DNA from: Cohnella hashimotonis
GTDB taxonomy: Bacteria; Bacillota; Bacilli; Paenibacillales; Paenibacillaceae
NCBI RefSeq assembly: GCF_030014955.1
Contig: NZ_JAGRPV010000001.1
Coordinates: 7,440,001 to 7,504,000, forward strand
DNA: 64,000 nucleotides
Reading direction: 5' to 3'
The position numbers and the translations under genes were made by a program. Positions 16,668 through 24,724 of this stretch are shown piece by piece. Under the pieces are notes generated by a model, which did no database searches, was not told the origin of the DNA, and worked only from the letters and a program-made list of their open reading frames with translations. Each line of letters begins with the position of its first letter. The stretch's first letter is position 1.

Positions 16668-17564
16668 ATGAGACAATCGACGGCTGCCGAGGCGGTGCTG
16701 CAGCGCCGGAAGTGGGAGCTCCCCGCCTATCGCGGACGCGCAAAACGAATCAAGCCGGCGGATCTGTTCGTCTACGCCGCAGGAGCACTGATCCTGATCA
16801 TCGCGATTTGCGCCGCTTTTCCCCAGTGGATCGCGCCATACTCGCCGACGGACATGATGCTGGACGCGATCATGCAAGGGCCTAGCGCCGCTCACCCCTT
16901 CGGCACCGACTACTACGGTCGCGACATTCTCAGCCTCGTCGTGTACGGCAGCCGGGATTCGCTGTATATCGGCTTCATGTCGGTGCTGGTCGGAGGTCTC
17001 GCGGGCGGTGCGATCGGCACGATCTCAGGTTATATCGGCGGGGCGGTGGATGCTGTCCTGATGCGGATCGTGGACGTGCTGATGACGATTCCAGGCATCT
17101 TGCTGGCGCTGGCGATCGCCGCCGCGATGGGACCGGGTCTCGGCAACATCGTGCTGGCCGTGGCGGCGGCATCCGTCCCCGGCTATGCCCGCGTCATGCG
17201 CGGACAGACGATCAGCATCAAGAGCCGGCCGTTCGTGACGGCTTCCCGGGCGATCGGCGCGACGCCCTTCTCGATTTTCTGGAAACACGTGCTGCCCAAC
17301 TCGCTCTCCCCGCTGCTCGTCATGGCGACGCTCGGCATCGGCACCGCGATCCTGACCGGCTCCGGCCTCAGCTTTCTGGGACTGGGCGTATTAAAAGAAA
17401 TTCCCGACTGGGGCGCGCTGCTGTCGCAAGGACGCGGCTATCTGACGGTAGCCTGGTGGATCTGCACGTACCCCGGTCTCGCGATCACGCTGCTCGTGCT
17501 GGCCGTCAACATCGTCGGCGACTGGCTGCGCGACCGGCTCGATCCGAAGCGCAAGGAAGGCTGA
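16668..17564 (+). CDS. Peptide-type ABC transporter permease, DppC/OppC family
   Basis: The 298-residue product has the OppC_N segment (AYRGRAKRIKPADLFVYAAG, then a helix) and the typical HPFGTDYYGRDILSLVVYGS motif of DppC/OppC. Further on come the coupling region VTASRAIGATPFSIFWKHVL and SGLSFLGLGV. It pairs with the DppB-type gene at 13379, from which it is now separated by the repeats and the IS66 element. GAAAGGACGTGAAACCCG precedes ATG 16668. Because the original operon promoter lies upstream of the insertion, transcription of this gene and the next may be reduced or depend on read-through. Confidence 0.9.
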   Translation: MRQSTAAEAVLQRRKWELPAYRGRAKRIKPADLFVYAAGALILIIAICAAFPQWIAPYSPTDMMLDAIMQGPSAAHPFGTDYYGRDILSLVVYGSRDSLYIGFMSVLVGGLAGGAIGTISGYIGGAVDAVLMRIVDVLMTIPGILLALAIAAAMGPGLGNIVLAVAAASVPGYARVMRGQTISIKSRPFVTASRAIGATPFSIFWKHVLPNSLSPLLVMATLGIGTAILTGSGLSFLGLGVLKEIPDWGALLSQGRGYLTVAWWICTYPGLAITLLVLAVNIVGDWLRDRLDPKRKEG

Positions 17565-17630
17565 GCGGCGCCAAGGATCGCGTCTGCCGAGTCGAGGACG
17601 TCCGGTCCCTTACACAGAAAGGAGTCTGTC

Positions 17631-19880
17631 ATGCAAAGCCTGCTAGAGATCGAACAACTGTCCGTCGGCTTCCGCACGAAGCGCGGATTTCTGCAAGCCC
17701 TGCACGACGTGTCCCTGACGATCGCCCCGGGAGAGACCGTCTGTCTCGTAGGCGAGTCTGGCAGCGGGAAGACTGTCGCCTCGAAGGCTGTCATGCGCCT
17801 TGTCGACTACGAGAACGGGCATATCGAAGGCGGCCGTATCGCGCTGAACGGCGTCGATCTAACCGCGTTTACCCAAGGCGAGCTGCGCAGTCTCCGGGGC
17901 AAGCGGATCGCGATGATCTTCCAGGAGCCGATGGCCGCGTTCGATCCCGTCTACACGATCGGCTACCAGATCGTCGAGACGATCCTGCGGCACGAGCGCA
18001 AGACGAAGGCCGAGGCTAGGGCGCATGCCGCGAGCTTGCTCGCGCGGGTCGGCATCCCGGAGCCGGAGCTGCGCATGAAGCAGTACCCCAGCGAGCTGTC
18101 GGGCGGCATGCTCCAGCGCGCGATGATCGCGCTCGCGCTGTCCTGCGGGCCGGAGCTGCTCATCGCGGACGAGCCGACGACGGCGCTCGACGTGACGATT
18201 CAAGCGCAGATCCTCCACCTGCTGCAGGAACTAAAGGCGGAGTTCGGCATGTCGATCCTGCTGATCACGCATGACCTGGGCATCGCCGCGCAGATCGCCG
18301 ACCGGATCGTCGTCATGTACGCCGGTCGCATCGTCGAGCAGGCGACGGTCTCCGAGATGTTCGCGCAGCCGCATCATCCGTATACGAGCGGTTTGCTGCG
18401 CTCTGTCGCCACGCTCGACACGGAGAAGGGCGATCGGCTGTACGCCATCGCGGGCAGCATTCCGAGCCTGAGCAAGCTTCCGGAGGGCTGCGTGTTCCAT
18501 CCCCGCTGCCCGCACGCGACAGACCGGTGCCGCGCGTCGGCGCCGCCGCTCGTCAAGCGTGGCGACCGCGAAGCCGCTTGCTGGCACGCGGATGCGCTAC
18601 TGCAGGACGGCACGCTTAGCGCCCGAGAGGCGCAAGCAGAAGCGACGGATCGCGGCGAGGCAGCGACGGTGATCCCATTGCCTGACCCCGGTGCAACTGC
18701 GGCCGCGGTATCTGATCGCAGCTTGCCCGCAGACGTGGCAGCACCTCGCGGGCAAGCCACGGCCGTGGCAGCGTATCGCGAGGAAGCCAGGGCAGGGGCG
18801 TCGAATCGCGGTTTGCCTTTTCACGATACACCCATGCCGGAAGCAGTCCGCGTCGTACATGAAGCCGGCGATGAAATCGGGACGACGCAGACGGAGCAAA
18901 CGAAGGCCGGGACCGTCGAGCTGTTCAGGGTGGAGGACGTGTGCAAGTACTATCCGATCAAGCGAGGATTCCCTGGACGTTCCCGGACGTTCGTGCGTGC
19001 GGTGGACGGTGTCTCCTTCTCGATTCGCGAGGGCGAGACGCTTGGCCTCGTAGGCGAATCAGGGAGCGGCAAATCCACGCTTGGCCGGCTGCTGTTGCAG
19101 CTGGAGCCCGTTACCTCCGGACGCGTGCTGTTCGAGGGCGAGGACCTGACCCGCCTCGGCGCTTCGCGGCTTCGGCAGACGCGCAGGCATATGCAGATGA
19201 TTTTCCAGGACCCGTACGGCTCCCTCGATCCTCGCTGGAACGTCGGCGATCTCGTCGGCGAACCGCTCGCCGTCCATCATGGACTCTCCGGCAAAGAAAA
19301 GAAGCAGCGCGTCGAAGAGCTGCTCGCGGCCGTCGGCCTCGACCACGGCATCGTAAGTCGGCATCCCCACGAATTCTCGGGCGGCCAGCGGCAGCGGATC
19401 GGCATCGCGCGGGCCATCGCGCTCCATCCGAAGTTCGTGCTCGCCGACGAGGCCGTGTCCGCGCTGGACGTATCGGTGCAGGCGCAGGTCGTCAACCTGA
19501 TGCAGGACCTGCAGCAGAAACTGGGGCTGACATACCTGTTTATCGCGCACGGCCTGCACGTCGTCCGCCATATCTCGGACCGGATCGCCGTCATGTACCT
19601 GGGCAGGATCGTAGAGATTGCGCCGAGCCGCGAGCTGTTCCGGCGTCCGGCCCATCCCTATACGCGAGCGCTCATCGACTCCATCCCGCACCCGGATCCG
19701 CGGCTGCGAACCGAACCCGCCGCCATTCGCGGCGAGATCCCGTCCCCGGCGCGTCCGCCGGCGGGCTGCAGATTTCACACCCGCTGCCCGCTGGCGACGG
19801 ACAAATGCCGATCCGAATCGCCGGCGCTGCTGCCGTTGGACGGCGATCGCTCCGTCGCCTGCCATTATCCGCTCCAGTAA
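17631..19880 (+). CDS. Fused double ATPase (DppD-DppF type) of peptide ABC transporter
   Basis: A 749-residue tandem ATPase, as in GsiA. The first half has Walker [11 protein letters not shown] (41-50), signature LSGGMLQR (156-163), Walker [13 protein letters not shown], and the oligopeptide-family C-terminal Cys motif [14 protein letters not shown]. The second half (about 428-749) has [37 protein letters not shown] and [14 protein letters not shown]. The two are joined by a roughly 108-residue low-complexity Ala/Arg/Glu-rich linker (320-427), whose DNA at 18690-18830 shows internal near-repeats. The H-loop His of the second half is in AHGLHV rather than THDL. It should power the permeases at 13379 and 16668. 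Confidence 0.9.
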   Translation: MQSLLEIEQLSVGFRTKRGFLQALHDVSLTIAPGETVCLVGESGSGKTVASKAVMRLVDYENGHIEGGRIALNGVDLTAFTQGELRSLRGKRIAMIFQEPMAAFDPVYTIGYQIVETILRHERKTKAEARAHAASLLARVGIPEPELRMKQYPSELSGGMLQRAMIALALSCGPELLIADEPTTALDVTIQAQILHLLQELKAEFGMSILLITHDLGIAAQIADRIVVMYAGRIVEQATVSEMFAQPHHPYTSGLLRSVATLDTEKGDRLYAIAGSIPSLSKLPEGCVFHPRCPHATDRCRASAPPLVKRGDREAACWHADALLQDGTLSAREAQAEATDRGEAATVIPLPDPGATAAAVSDRSLPADVAAPRGQATAVAAYREEARAGASNRGLPFHDTPMPEAVRVVHEAGDEIGTTQTEQTKAGTVELFRVEDVCKYYPIKRGFPGRSRTFVRAVDGVSFSIREGETLGLVGESGSGKSTLGRLLLQLEPVTSGRVLFEGEDLTRLGASRLRQTRRHMQMIFQDPYGSLDPRWNVGDLVGEPLAVHHGLSGKEKKQRVEELLAAVGLDHGIVSRHPHEFSGGQRQRIGIARAIALHPKFVLADEAVSALDVSVQAQVVNLMQDLQQKLGLTYLFIAHGLHVVRHISDRIAVMYLGRIVEIAPSRELFRRPAHPYTRALIDSIPHPDPRLRTEPAAIRGEIPSPARPPAGCRFHTRCPLATDKCRSESPALLPLDGDRSVACHYPLQ

Positions 19881-20072
19881 GGAGCCGGGAGCTGCGAGCG
19901 AGAATAGCGCGGCTACGCGGAACTCGAGCTGCTGTAAGCGAGAAAAGCACCGACATGTAGCGCGCGATCGGCGGCAAAAGCTGCTGCAAGTTTGTAAACA
20001 TTGTTGCAGGGAGGGCGGTCAAAGTGGGAAAGTAGATGTAACGGCTAGTCATCTTAAAGGAGGATTGTACAC

Positions 20073-21305
20073 ATGAGCCTGCTGGATCGATTGTACGAGG
20101 AACTGGCGAGCGCGGAGGCGGAGATCATCGGCTGGAGGCAGCATCTGCACCGGCATCCCGAGGTCTCGTTCACTGAACGCCGCACGCCGGCGTTCGTGGC
20201 GGATAAGCTGCGGGAATTCGGGATCGAGACGCGGACAGGCGTAGGCTGGCGGGAGGAACATGATCTCGCTCAAGAGCGCACTGACAGCTTGCCGGGCGGC
20301 GGCGTAGTTGGCTATATCCGCGGCGGACATCCCGGTCCGACGCTGGCGCTGCGCGCCGACTTTGACGCGCTGCCGATTCAGGACGAGAAGGATGCGCCTT
20401 ACCGCTCCACGGCGGTCGGGGCGATGCACGCCTGCGGCCACGACGGCCATACGTCCGTGCTGCTCGGCGTCGCCCGCGTGCTGCAGGCGCACCGCCACGA
20501 GCTGGCGGGCAACATCGTGCTCCTCTTCCAGCACGCGGAGGAAAAGCCGCCGGGCGGCGCCCGGTTCATGATCGAGGACGGCTGCCTCGAAGGCGTCGAC
20601 GAGGTTTACGGCATCCACCTCTCCTCGGAAATTCCGCTCGGCCGCGCCGGTCTTCGCGCCGGTCCTGCGATGGCCGCCGTCGATGCCTTCAAGATCAAGG
20701 TCATCGGCAAAGGCGGGCACGGCGCGCGGCCCCACGACACGGTCGACGCCCTCGTCATCGGCAGCCAGATCGTAGGCGGCCTGCAGCAGATCGTCAGCCG
20801 CAGGGTGAATCCGCTGGCGTCCGCCGTCGTATCGATCGGCGTGTTCCGTGCCGGGACCGCCTTTAACGTCATCGCCGGCGTCGCGGAGATCGAAGGCACC
20901 GTACGCACCTTCGATCCTGCGCTTCGCGCGAGAATCGAAGCCGACGTGCGGGCGATCGCGGAGGGCATCAGCACGGCCGGCGGCGCGAGCTGCGAGATCG
21001 AATACGCAAACGGCTATCCGCCGCTCGTCAACGATCCCGATAAGACCGAGACCGCCCTCCGTGCCATCGCGCAAGCGCTCGGCGAAGAGGCGTTCATCGC
21101 GCTCGATCCGGTGATGGGGGCGGAAGACTTCGCGTATTACCTGGAGCAGCGTCCGGGTGCGTTCATCCATGTCGGCGCGCGCAACGCGGAAGAACGAACC
21201 CAATTTCCGCATCACCATCCCCACTTCGACATCGACGAGCGCGCGCTGCTGCACGCCGGCAAGCTGTTCCTGGCACTGACATTGGCCGAACGGCCGACCG
21301 CCTAA
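20073..21305 (+). CDS. M20D-family amidohydrolase (N-acyl amino acid deacylase type)
   Basis: The 410-residue metal-dependent hydrolase belongs to the HipO/AmaA/YxeP/YtnL group, which releases an amino acid from N-acetyl or N-acyl conjugates. Motifs are LRADFDALP (93-101), MHACGHDGH (118-126), FQHAEEKPPGG, GHGARPHDTVDALVIGSQIV in the dimerisation domain and VMGAEDFAYYLEQRPGAF near the end. The metal ligands Cys121, His123 and the HAEE Glu pair are intact. AAGGAGG lies 11 nt before ATG. Its position after the monooxygenase and peptide-type transporter parallels yxeP/ytnL in Bacillus sulfur operons. The proposed role is deacylation of an imported or oxidised N-acyl S-amino acid. Confidence 0.88.
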   Translation: MSLLDRLYEELASAEAEIIGWRQHLHRHPEVSFTERRTPAFVADKLREFGIETRTGVGWREEHDLAQERTDSLPGGGVVGYIRGGHPGPTLALRADFDALPIQDEKDAPYRSTAVGAMHACGHDGHTSVLLGVARVLQAHRHELAGNIVLLFQHAEEKPPGGARFMIEDGCLEGVDEVYGIHLSSEIPLGRAGLRAGPAMAAVDAFKIKVIGKGGHGARPHDTVDALVIGSQIVGGLQQIVSRRVNPLASAVVSIGVFRAGTAFNVIAGVAEIEGTVRTFDPALRARIEADVRAIAEGISTAGGASCEIEYANGYPPLVNDPDKTETALRAIAQALGEEAFIALDPVMGAEDFAYYLEQRPGAFIHVGARNAEERTQFPHHHPHFDIDERALLHAGKLFLALTLAERPTA

Positions 21306-21381
21306 CGGCATGACGGCATGACGAAGCACCGGGGACGCATACGAACAGGAGGCGGCCCGCGCGGGGCAGCCTGGTATGTCA

Positions 21382-21415
21382 AAGCCGGCAAACTGGCTTA
21401 GGCCAGTGCCGGCTT
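21382..21415. terminator. Terminator between convergent genes
   Basis: AAGCCGGCA-A-ACTGGC pairs with GCCAGT-GCCGGCTT around a TTAG loop (21382-21415). It serves the amidohydrolase from one side and the siderophore-binding gene from the other. Confidence 0.65.
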
Positions 21416-21420
21416 CCCTT

Positions 21421-22401
21421 CTACTGCAGCTTGTTAATCTGCGCGATCAGTTCGTCGACGGCTTCGTCGACGCGATACGGACCGTAATTCCACTTTTCCC
21501 GGCTGACGTTGATGATGCGGTTATTTTTGACGGCTGGCAGCGTGCTGTACAAGGGATCCTTGAACAGTTCCGTCAGTTCCTCCATCTCGTCTTCTCTCAT
21601 CTGCGTAAAATAGTAATCCGCAGGATTTGCAATAAAGGCTTCTAACGAGAGCGCAGTCCCGCCATCCGCGTATTGCTTTAACTGATCGGGCATCCGGAAG
21701 CCATAATCCTGGTAGATTAATTTGCCGAGCGTGCCCCCTTCTCCTCCGATCAGCATCTCCTTGTCATAATAAACGAAAGTGAGCGCCGTCGTACCGGGTT
21801 CGATCCGCACGTCGATCTGGTCCCGGATACGCTGAAGCTTCTTTTCAAACTCGGAGATCCACGCTTCCGCCTCCGTCTCGCGGTTCATAATATCGCCCAT
21901 CGTGCGGAGCGTATTGATGACATCAGGGTCTCCGCCCCAGGCCACAGCGATCGTGGGCGCGATCTTGGCATAGTTCTCGTAGTCGGCTGCGTCGTAATAG
22001 TCGGGTACGATGATCAGATCCGGGTCAAGCGCCGCGATCGCCTCTTCCTTGCCCAGACCCTCACCGATATTCGTAACGCCCGTCATCTCTTCAGGATACT
22101 GCTTCAGCGTAGCATCGTCCGCACCGGCCGGGCTAAGCCCCAACGGGAGAAGATAACCGCCATACGTAACGACAACCACATGCTCCGGATTAACCGGGAT
22201 CTCCGTTTCCCGCTTCAGCGCATCTTTGTACATCCGCGTTTGCACCGACGATTCCGCTGCCGTCGTCGCCTTCGCGGATGCAGGCTGCGAGCTTTGTGCC
22301 GACTCTCCGTTCCCCGCGCCATTGCCGCCGCATGCGGCAAGCAGCAGCGATATGCCGAACAACAGGCTAGCCGCCATGGACGGCTTGTTGCTGACCTTCA
22401 C
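21421..22401 (-). CDS. Iron-siderophore-binding lipoprotein, probable separate translation unit inside the AraC frame
   Basis: This unit starts at GTG 22401 in the same frame as the AraC gene, 10 nt after CGGAG, and gives a 326-residue lipoprotein. Basic n-region VKVSNKPS, hydrophobic MAASLLFGISLL, lipobox LAAC, then a Gly/Ser/Ala-rich linker and the FecB/FeuA class III binding fold. It has its own sigma-A-like promoter and Fur box (22430-22484). Class III binding proteins capture ferric siderophores for FecCD-type permeases. No permease or ATPase partner is in the window, so it is an orphan component. Whether the free lipoprotein, the fusion, or both are made cannot be settled from sequence. 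Confidence 0.6.
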   Translation of the reverse strand: MKVSNKPSMAASLLFGISLLLAACGGNGAGNGESAQSSQPASAKATTAAESSVQTRMYKDALKRETEIPVNPEHVVVVTYGGYLLPLGLSPAGADDATLKQYPEEMTGVTNIGEGLGKEEAIAALDPDLIIVPDYYDAADYENYAKIAPTIAVAWGGDPDVINTLRTMGDIMNRETEAEAWISEFEKKLQRIRDQIDVRIEPGTTALTFVYYDKEMLIGGEGGTLGKLIYQDYGFRMPDQLKQYADGGTALSLEAFIANPADYYFTQMREDEMEELTELFKDPLYSTLPAVKNNRIINVSREKWNYGPYRVDEAVDELIAQINKLQ

Positions 22402-23358
22402 TTCGTTCACGCTCCGTATCGATGATGAGTGATAACAATTATCATTATCATCAACACTATAATCGGCGTCAGCCGCCTGGGCAATGAACGATTCGGGCGC
22501 AAATTTGGGACGAATTGAACCTGTCGTGCCGAGCACCTGCATCTTGGATTGAACCGGCGTCATGCCCAGCTGCTTTTTAAATTGCTTGTTAAAGTAGTAC
22601 ATGTCGGCGTACCCGACGCTCTCGGCGATGTCCCGAATGCTCATGCTCGTCTCGGCGAGCAGCTCCTTGGCACGGTTCATACGCGTTCGCGCGAGATATC
22701 CCAACGGGCTTGTACCGTACTTGCGCCTGAATACCCGGGAGAGATAGTGGGCGCTGTAGTGAAACGCTCGGACAAGCTCGTCCATCGAAGCAAGCTCGCG
22801 ATAATGAACGCGCAGGTAGCCTGCGATCAGCTCCGCCAGGTCTGACCGATGCGCCTCCTTGGCAAGCCGCAGTTGACGGAACTGCTCGTAGACGAATTGA
22901 TAAAACAATCCGGTTGCGAGCACCCTCTCCAATTCGCCTCCCTCCGTCCACGAACGGTGCAGCTGCTCGGCGAGCTGCCGAAGCTGCCAGGGCTCGGGGC
23001 ATCTATAATCGTAATTGGAGGTCATTGAAGCCGTCGCGCTCGTGCGCCCTTTGGCCACACGCCCCCCTTCTGCTTTAAAAACCGGCTTGTACAGGACCAA
23101 ATAATACGCGTAGGACTCGCTTAGACACTGAATCTGCAGGCTATCCCCTTTGCAGACGTGCAGCAGTTGATCTCGCAGGTGAACGACCTGCCTGCTGCAC
23201 AGCAGCAACTGCGCTTCTCCCCGGGCGGCAAGCAGGAATCCATGCGCCGGCAAGCGGTAAGGCGCGAACGCCTCTCCCCGCCTCAACGTCGCGAGACGAA
23301 TATCAAGCAGCTTGACCGGCACGCTTGCCCAATCGCCGATTGTTTCAGATTCTGTCAT
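21421..23358 (-). CDS. AraC-family regulator ORF continuous with a siderophore-binding lipoprotein
   Basis: One uninterrupted frame of about 645 codons. The first 170 residues are a cupin-like sensing region. Next comes an AraC double helix-turn-helix (about 175-275: ELASMDELVRAFHYSAHYLS, MSIRDIAESVGYADMYYFNK, FKKQLGMTPVQSK). Then follow about 45 unstructured residues, a complete lipoprotein signal (MAASLLFGISLLLAAC) and a FecB/FeuA-type binding domain (PEHVVVVTYGGYLLPLGLSP, LDPDLIIVPDYYD, WISEFEKKL). Known AraC-SBP fusions such as Btr keep the binding domain in the cytoplasm without a signal peptide. The retained lipobox and an internal Fur-box promoter suggest two genes that lost the stop between them, or a membrane-anchored regulator. 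ATG 23358 is favoured over 23394, which has no ribosome site. Confidence 0.75.
   Translation of the reverse strand: MTESETIGDWASVPVKLLDIRLATLRRGEAFAPYRLPAHGFLLAARGEAQLLLCSRQVVHLRDQLLHVCKGDSLQIQCLSESYAYYLVLYKPVFKAEGGRVAKGRTSATASMTSNYDYRCPEPWQLRQLAEQLHRSWTEGGELERVLATGLFYQFVYEQFRQLRLAKEAHRSDLAELIAGYLRVHYRELASMDELVRAFHYSAHYLSRVFRRKYGTSPLGYLARTRMNRAKELLAETSMSIRDIAESVGYADMYYFNKQFKKQLGMTPVQSKMQVLGTTGSIRPKFAPESFIAQAADADYSVDDNDNCYHSSSIRSVNEVKVSNKPSMAASLLFGISLLLAACGGNGAGNGESAQSSQPASAKATTAAESSVQTRMYKDALKRETEIPVNPEHVVVVTYGGYLLPLGLSPAGADDATLKQYPEEMTGVTNIGEGLGKEEAIAALDPDLIIVPDYYDAADYENYAKIAPTIAVAWGGDPDVINTLRTMGDIMNRETEAEAWISEFEKKLQRIRDQIDVRIEPGTTALTFVYYDKEMLIGGEGGTLGKLIYQDYGFRMPDQLKQYADGGTALSLEAFIANPADYYFTQMREDEMEELTELFKDPLYSTLPAVKNNRIINVSREKWNYGPYRVDEAVDELIAQINKLQ
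22430..22484 (-). promoter_or_regulatory. Fur-box promoter embedded in the AraC-lipoprotein reading frame
   Basis: On the minus strand TTGCCC (22484-22479) and TATAGT (22461-22456) are 17 bp apart. TGATAATTGTTATCA (22444-22430) follows over the expected start point. This 7-1-7 sequence is one base off the Fur consensus TGATAAT-N-ATTATCA. The resulting leader of about 48 nt carries GGAG before the GTG at 22401. Confidence 0.75.
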
Positions 23359-23411
23359 GTGGACGCACCCCGACACGCATTCGCAGATTTCCATTTATTA
23401 TCGTGCAATTC

Positions 23412-24584
23412 TCACGCCTGCCCCGTCTCCCGCAGCGCCTGCTGATGGTACAAACGCTGCACCGCATCCTCCATCGGCGGATTGGACAGGCCGAAGCGGA
23501 TGTCGCGGAAAAGCCGTTGCAGCGGATGCGTCTGGGCCAGACCGTGCGCGCCGGTTATGCGCAGCGCTTTGTCGGCGACCGATAGCGCCGTGCGGATCGC
23601 AAACACCTTGACCGCGCCAAGCTCGGCGATGCCGGCAGCCTCGTCGGCGACGACATGCTCCCAACGCGCGGCGACGCTGTACATGAAATGCCGCGCAGCC
23701 GCCAGCTCGATGTCGATCTCGCCGATGAGCGTGCCGATATGCGGCAGATGGAGGATCGGCCGATCGAGCGAATTGGGCTGATACGAGGCGGCGAAGGCGA
23801 GCGCCTCTTCGCGCGCGGCGAGCGCGGCCCCGAGGTAGCAAGCGGGCACGTGCAGCAGGTACGGGTTGGCAGGACCTCCTCGCTTGCCTGGAGGGGCGCG
23901 ATAGACGAGCGCTTCAGCGGGCAGGATGACGTCGTCCAGCACGAGATCGTGGCTGCCCGTACCGCGCATGCCCATCATGTTCCAGACCGGGTCCACGGAG
24001 ACGCCTGGCGCGTTCATCGGGATCAGGAAATCCGCCGGCCCTTCCGTATCCCCTTCAATCAGGGTCGTGTTGACGACGACCAGATCGAGCACCGGCGCGA
24101 GCGACGTGAACGTCTTGCGCCCCCGGACCACATACCCTTCTCCATGCTGCTCGGCCGTCGTCTGCATTTTGCCGCCGCGGGACGGGCTCCCGGTCCCTTT
24201 TTCCGTCGCAGCGCGGTTCATGAGCTTGCCCTCGGCGACCGCCCGCAAAAACGGCGCAAGCTTGTCCTCGCTCCACGGCTTCTTCGCCGCCAATTCGGCC
24301 ACCGTACTCACATGCCAGCCGATTGCCAGCGCCAGCGCCGGATCGCCCATCGCAATCCGCTCCTGGTACAGAACCATCTCATAGACCGTCATACCTTCGC
24401 CGCCATACGCACGCGGAACCGGCCATTTCGTATAGCCTGACGCGCGCAGCTTCTCCGCCGATTCGAACGCAAATCCGCCTTCCTGGTCGACAGCCTGGGC
24501 CAGCGGCTTGAACGAATCCGCCATTTCTCCGATCAGCGCGAGGCGCTCCCGCTCGGTTTCCGTTCTCGCAAAGGTGTCAGACAT
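23412..24584 (-). CDS. Acyl-CoA dehydrogenase-family flavoprotein (YdbM/SfnB/DszC-like)
   Basis: The 390-residue product has an N-terminal helical domain, the flavin-binding middle domain (MNRAATEKGTGSPSRGGKMQ, WNMMGMRGTGSHDLVLDDV) and a C-terminal helical bundle ending ITGAHGLAQTHPLQRLFRDI. The usual catalytic Glu of acyl-CoA dehydrogenases is not evident, and the HGLAQTHPLQRLFRDIR tail is common in the DszC/SfnB/YdbM branch. Members of that branch act as flavin monooxygenases or are induced by sulfur limitation (B. subtilis ydbM). GGAGG 9 nt before ATG 24584 decides the start over 24617. It lies upstream of the AraC gene on the same strand with a 53-nt gap. Confidence 0.75.
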   Translation of the reverse strand: MSDTFARTETERERLALIGEMADSFKPLAQAVDQEGGFAFESAEKLRASGYTKWPVPRAYGGEGMTVYEMVLYQERIAMGDPALALAIGWHVSTVAELAAKKPWSEDKLAPFLRAVAEGKLMNRAATEKGTGSPSRGGKMQTTAEQHGEGYVVRGRKTFTSLAPVLDLVVVNTTLIEGDTEGPADFLIPMNAPGVSVDPVWNMMGMRGTGSHDLVLDDVILPAEALVYRAPPGKRGGPANPYLLHVPACYLGAALAAREEALAFAASYQPNSLDRPILHLPHIGTLIGEIDIELAAARHFMYSVAARWEHVVADEAAGIAELGAVKVFAIRTALSVADKALRITGAHGLAQTHPLQRLFRDIRFGLSNPPMEDAVQRLYHQQALRETGQA

Positions 24585-24672
24585 CTCATCCGCCTCCGGT
24601 ACTTTTCTCTGTTTCATTATTGCTTAAGAGCCTAGCATGTTCCGCCAGGCGGATCAAGCGACGCAATTGTGT

Positions 24673-24703
24673 AAAAAGACAGCCCTGCGGAAGCAGGGCT
24701 GTC
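24673..24703 (-). terminator. Terminator of the collagen-like gene
   Basis: GACAGCCCTGC pairs with GCAGGGCTGTC (11 bp, 4-nt loop, 24678-24703) and is followed on the minus strand by TTTTT. Confidence 0.85.
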
Positions 24704-24724
24704 GGTGGATTAAAGACGCAAATG

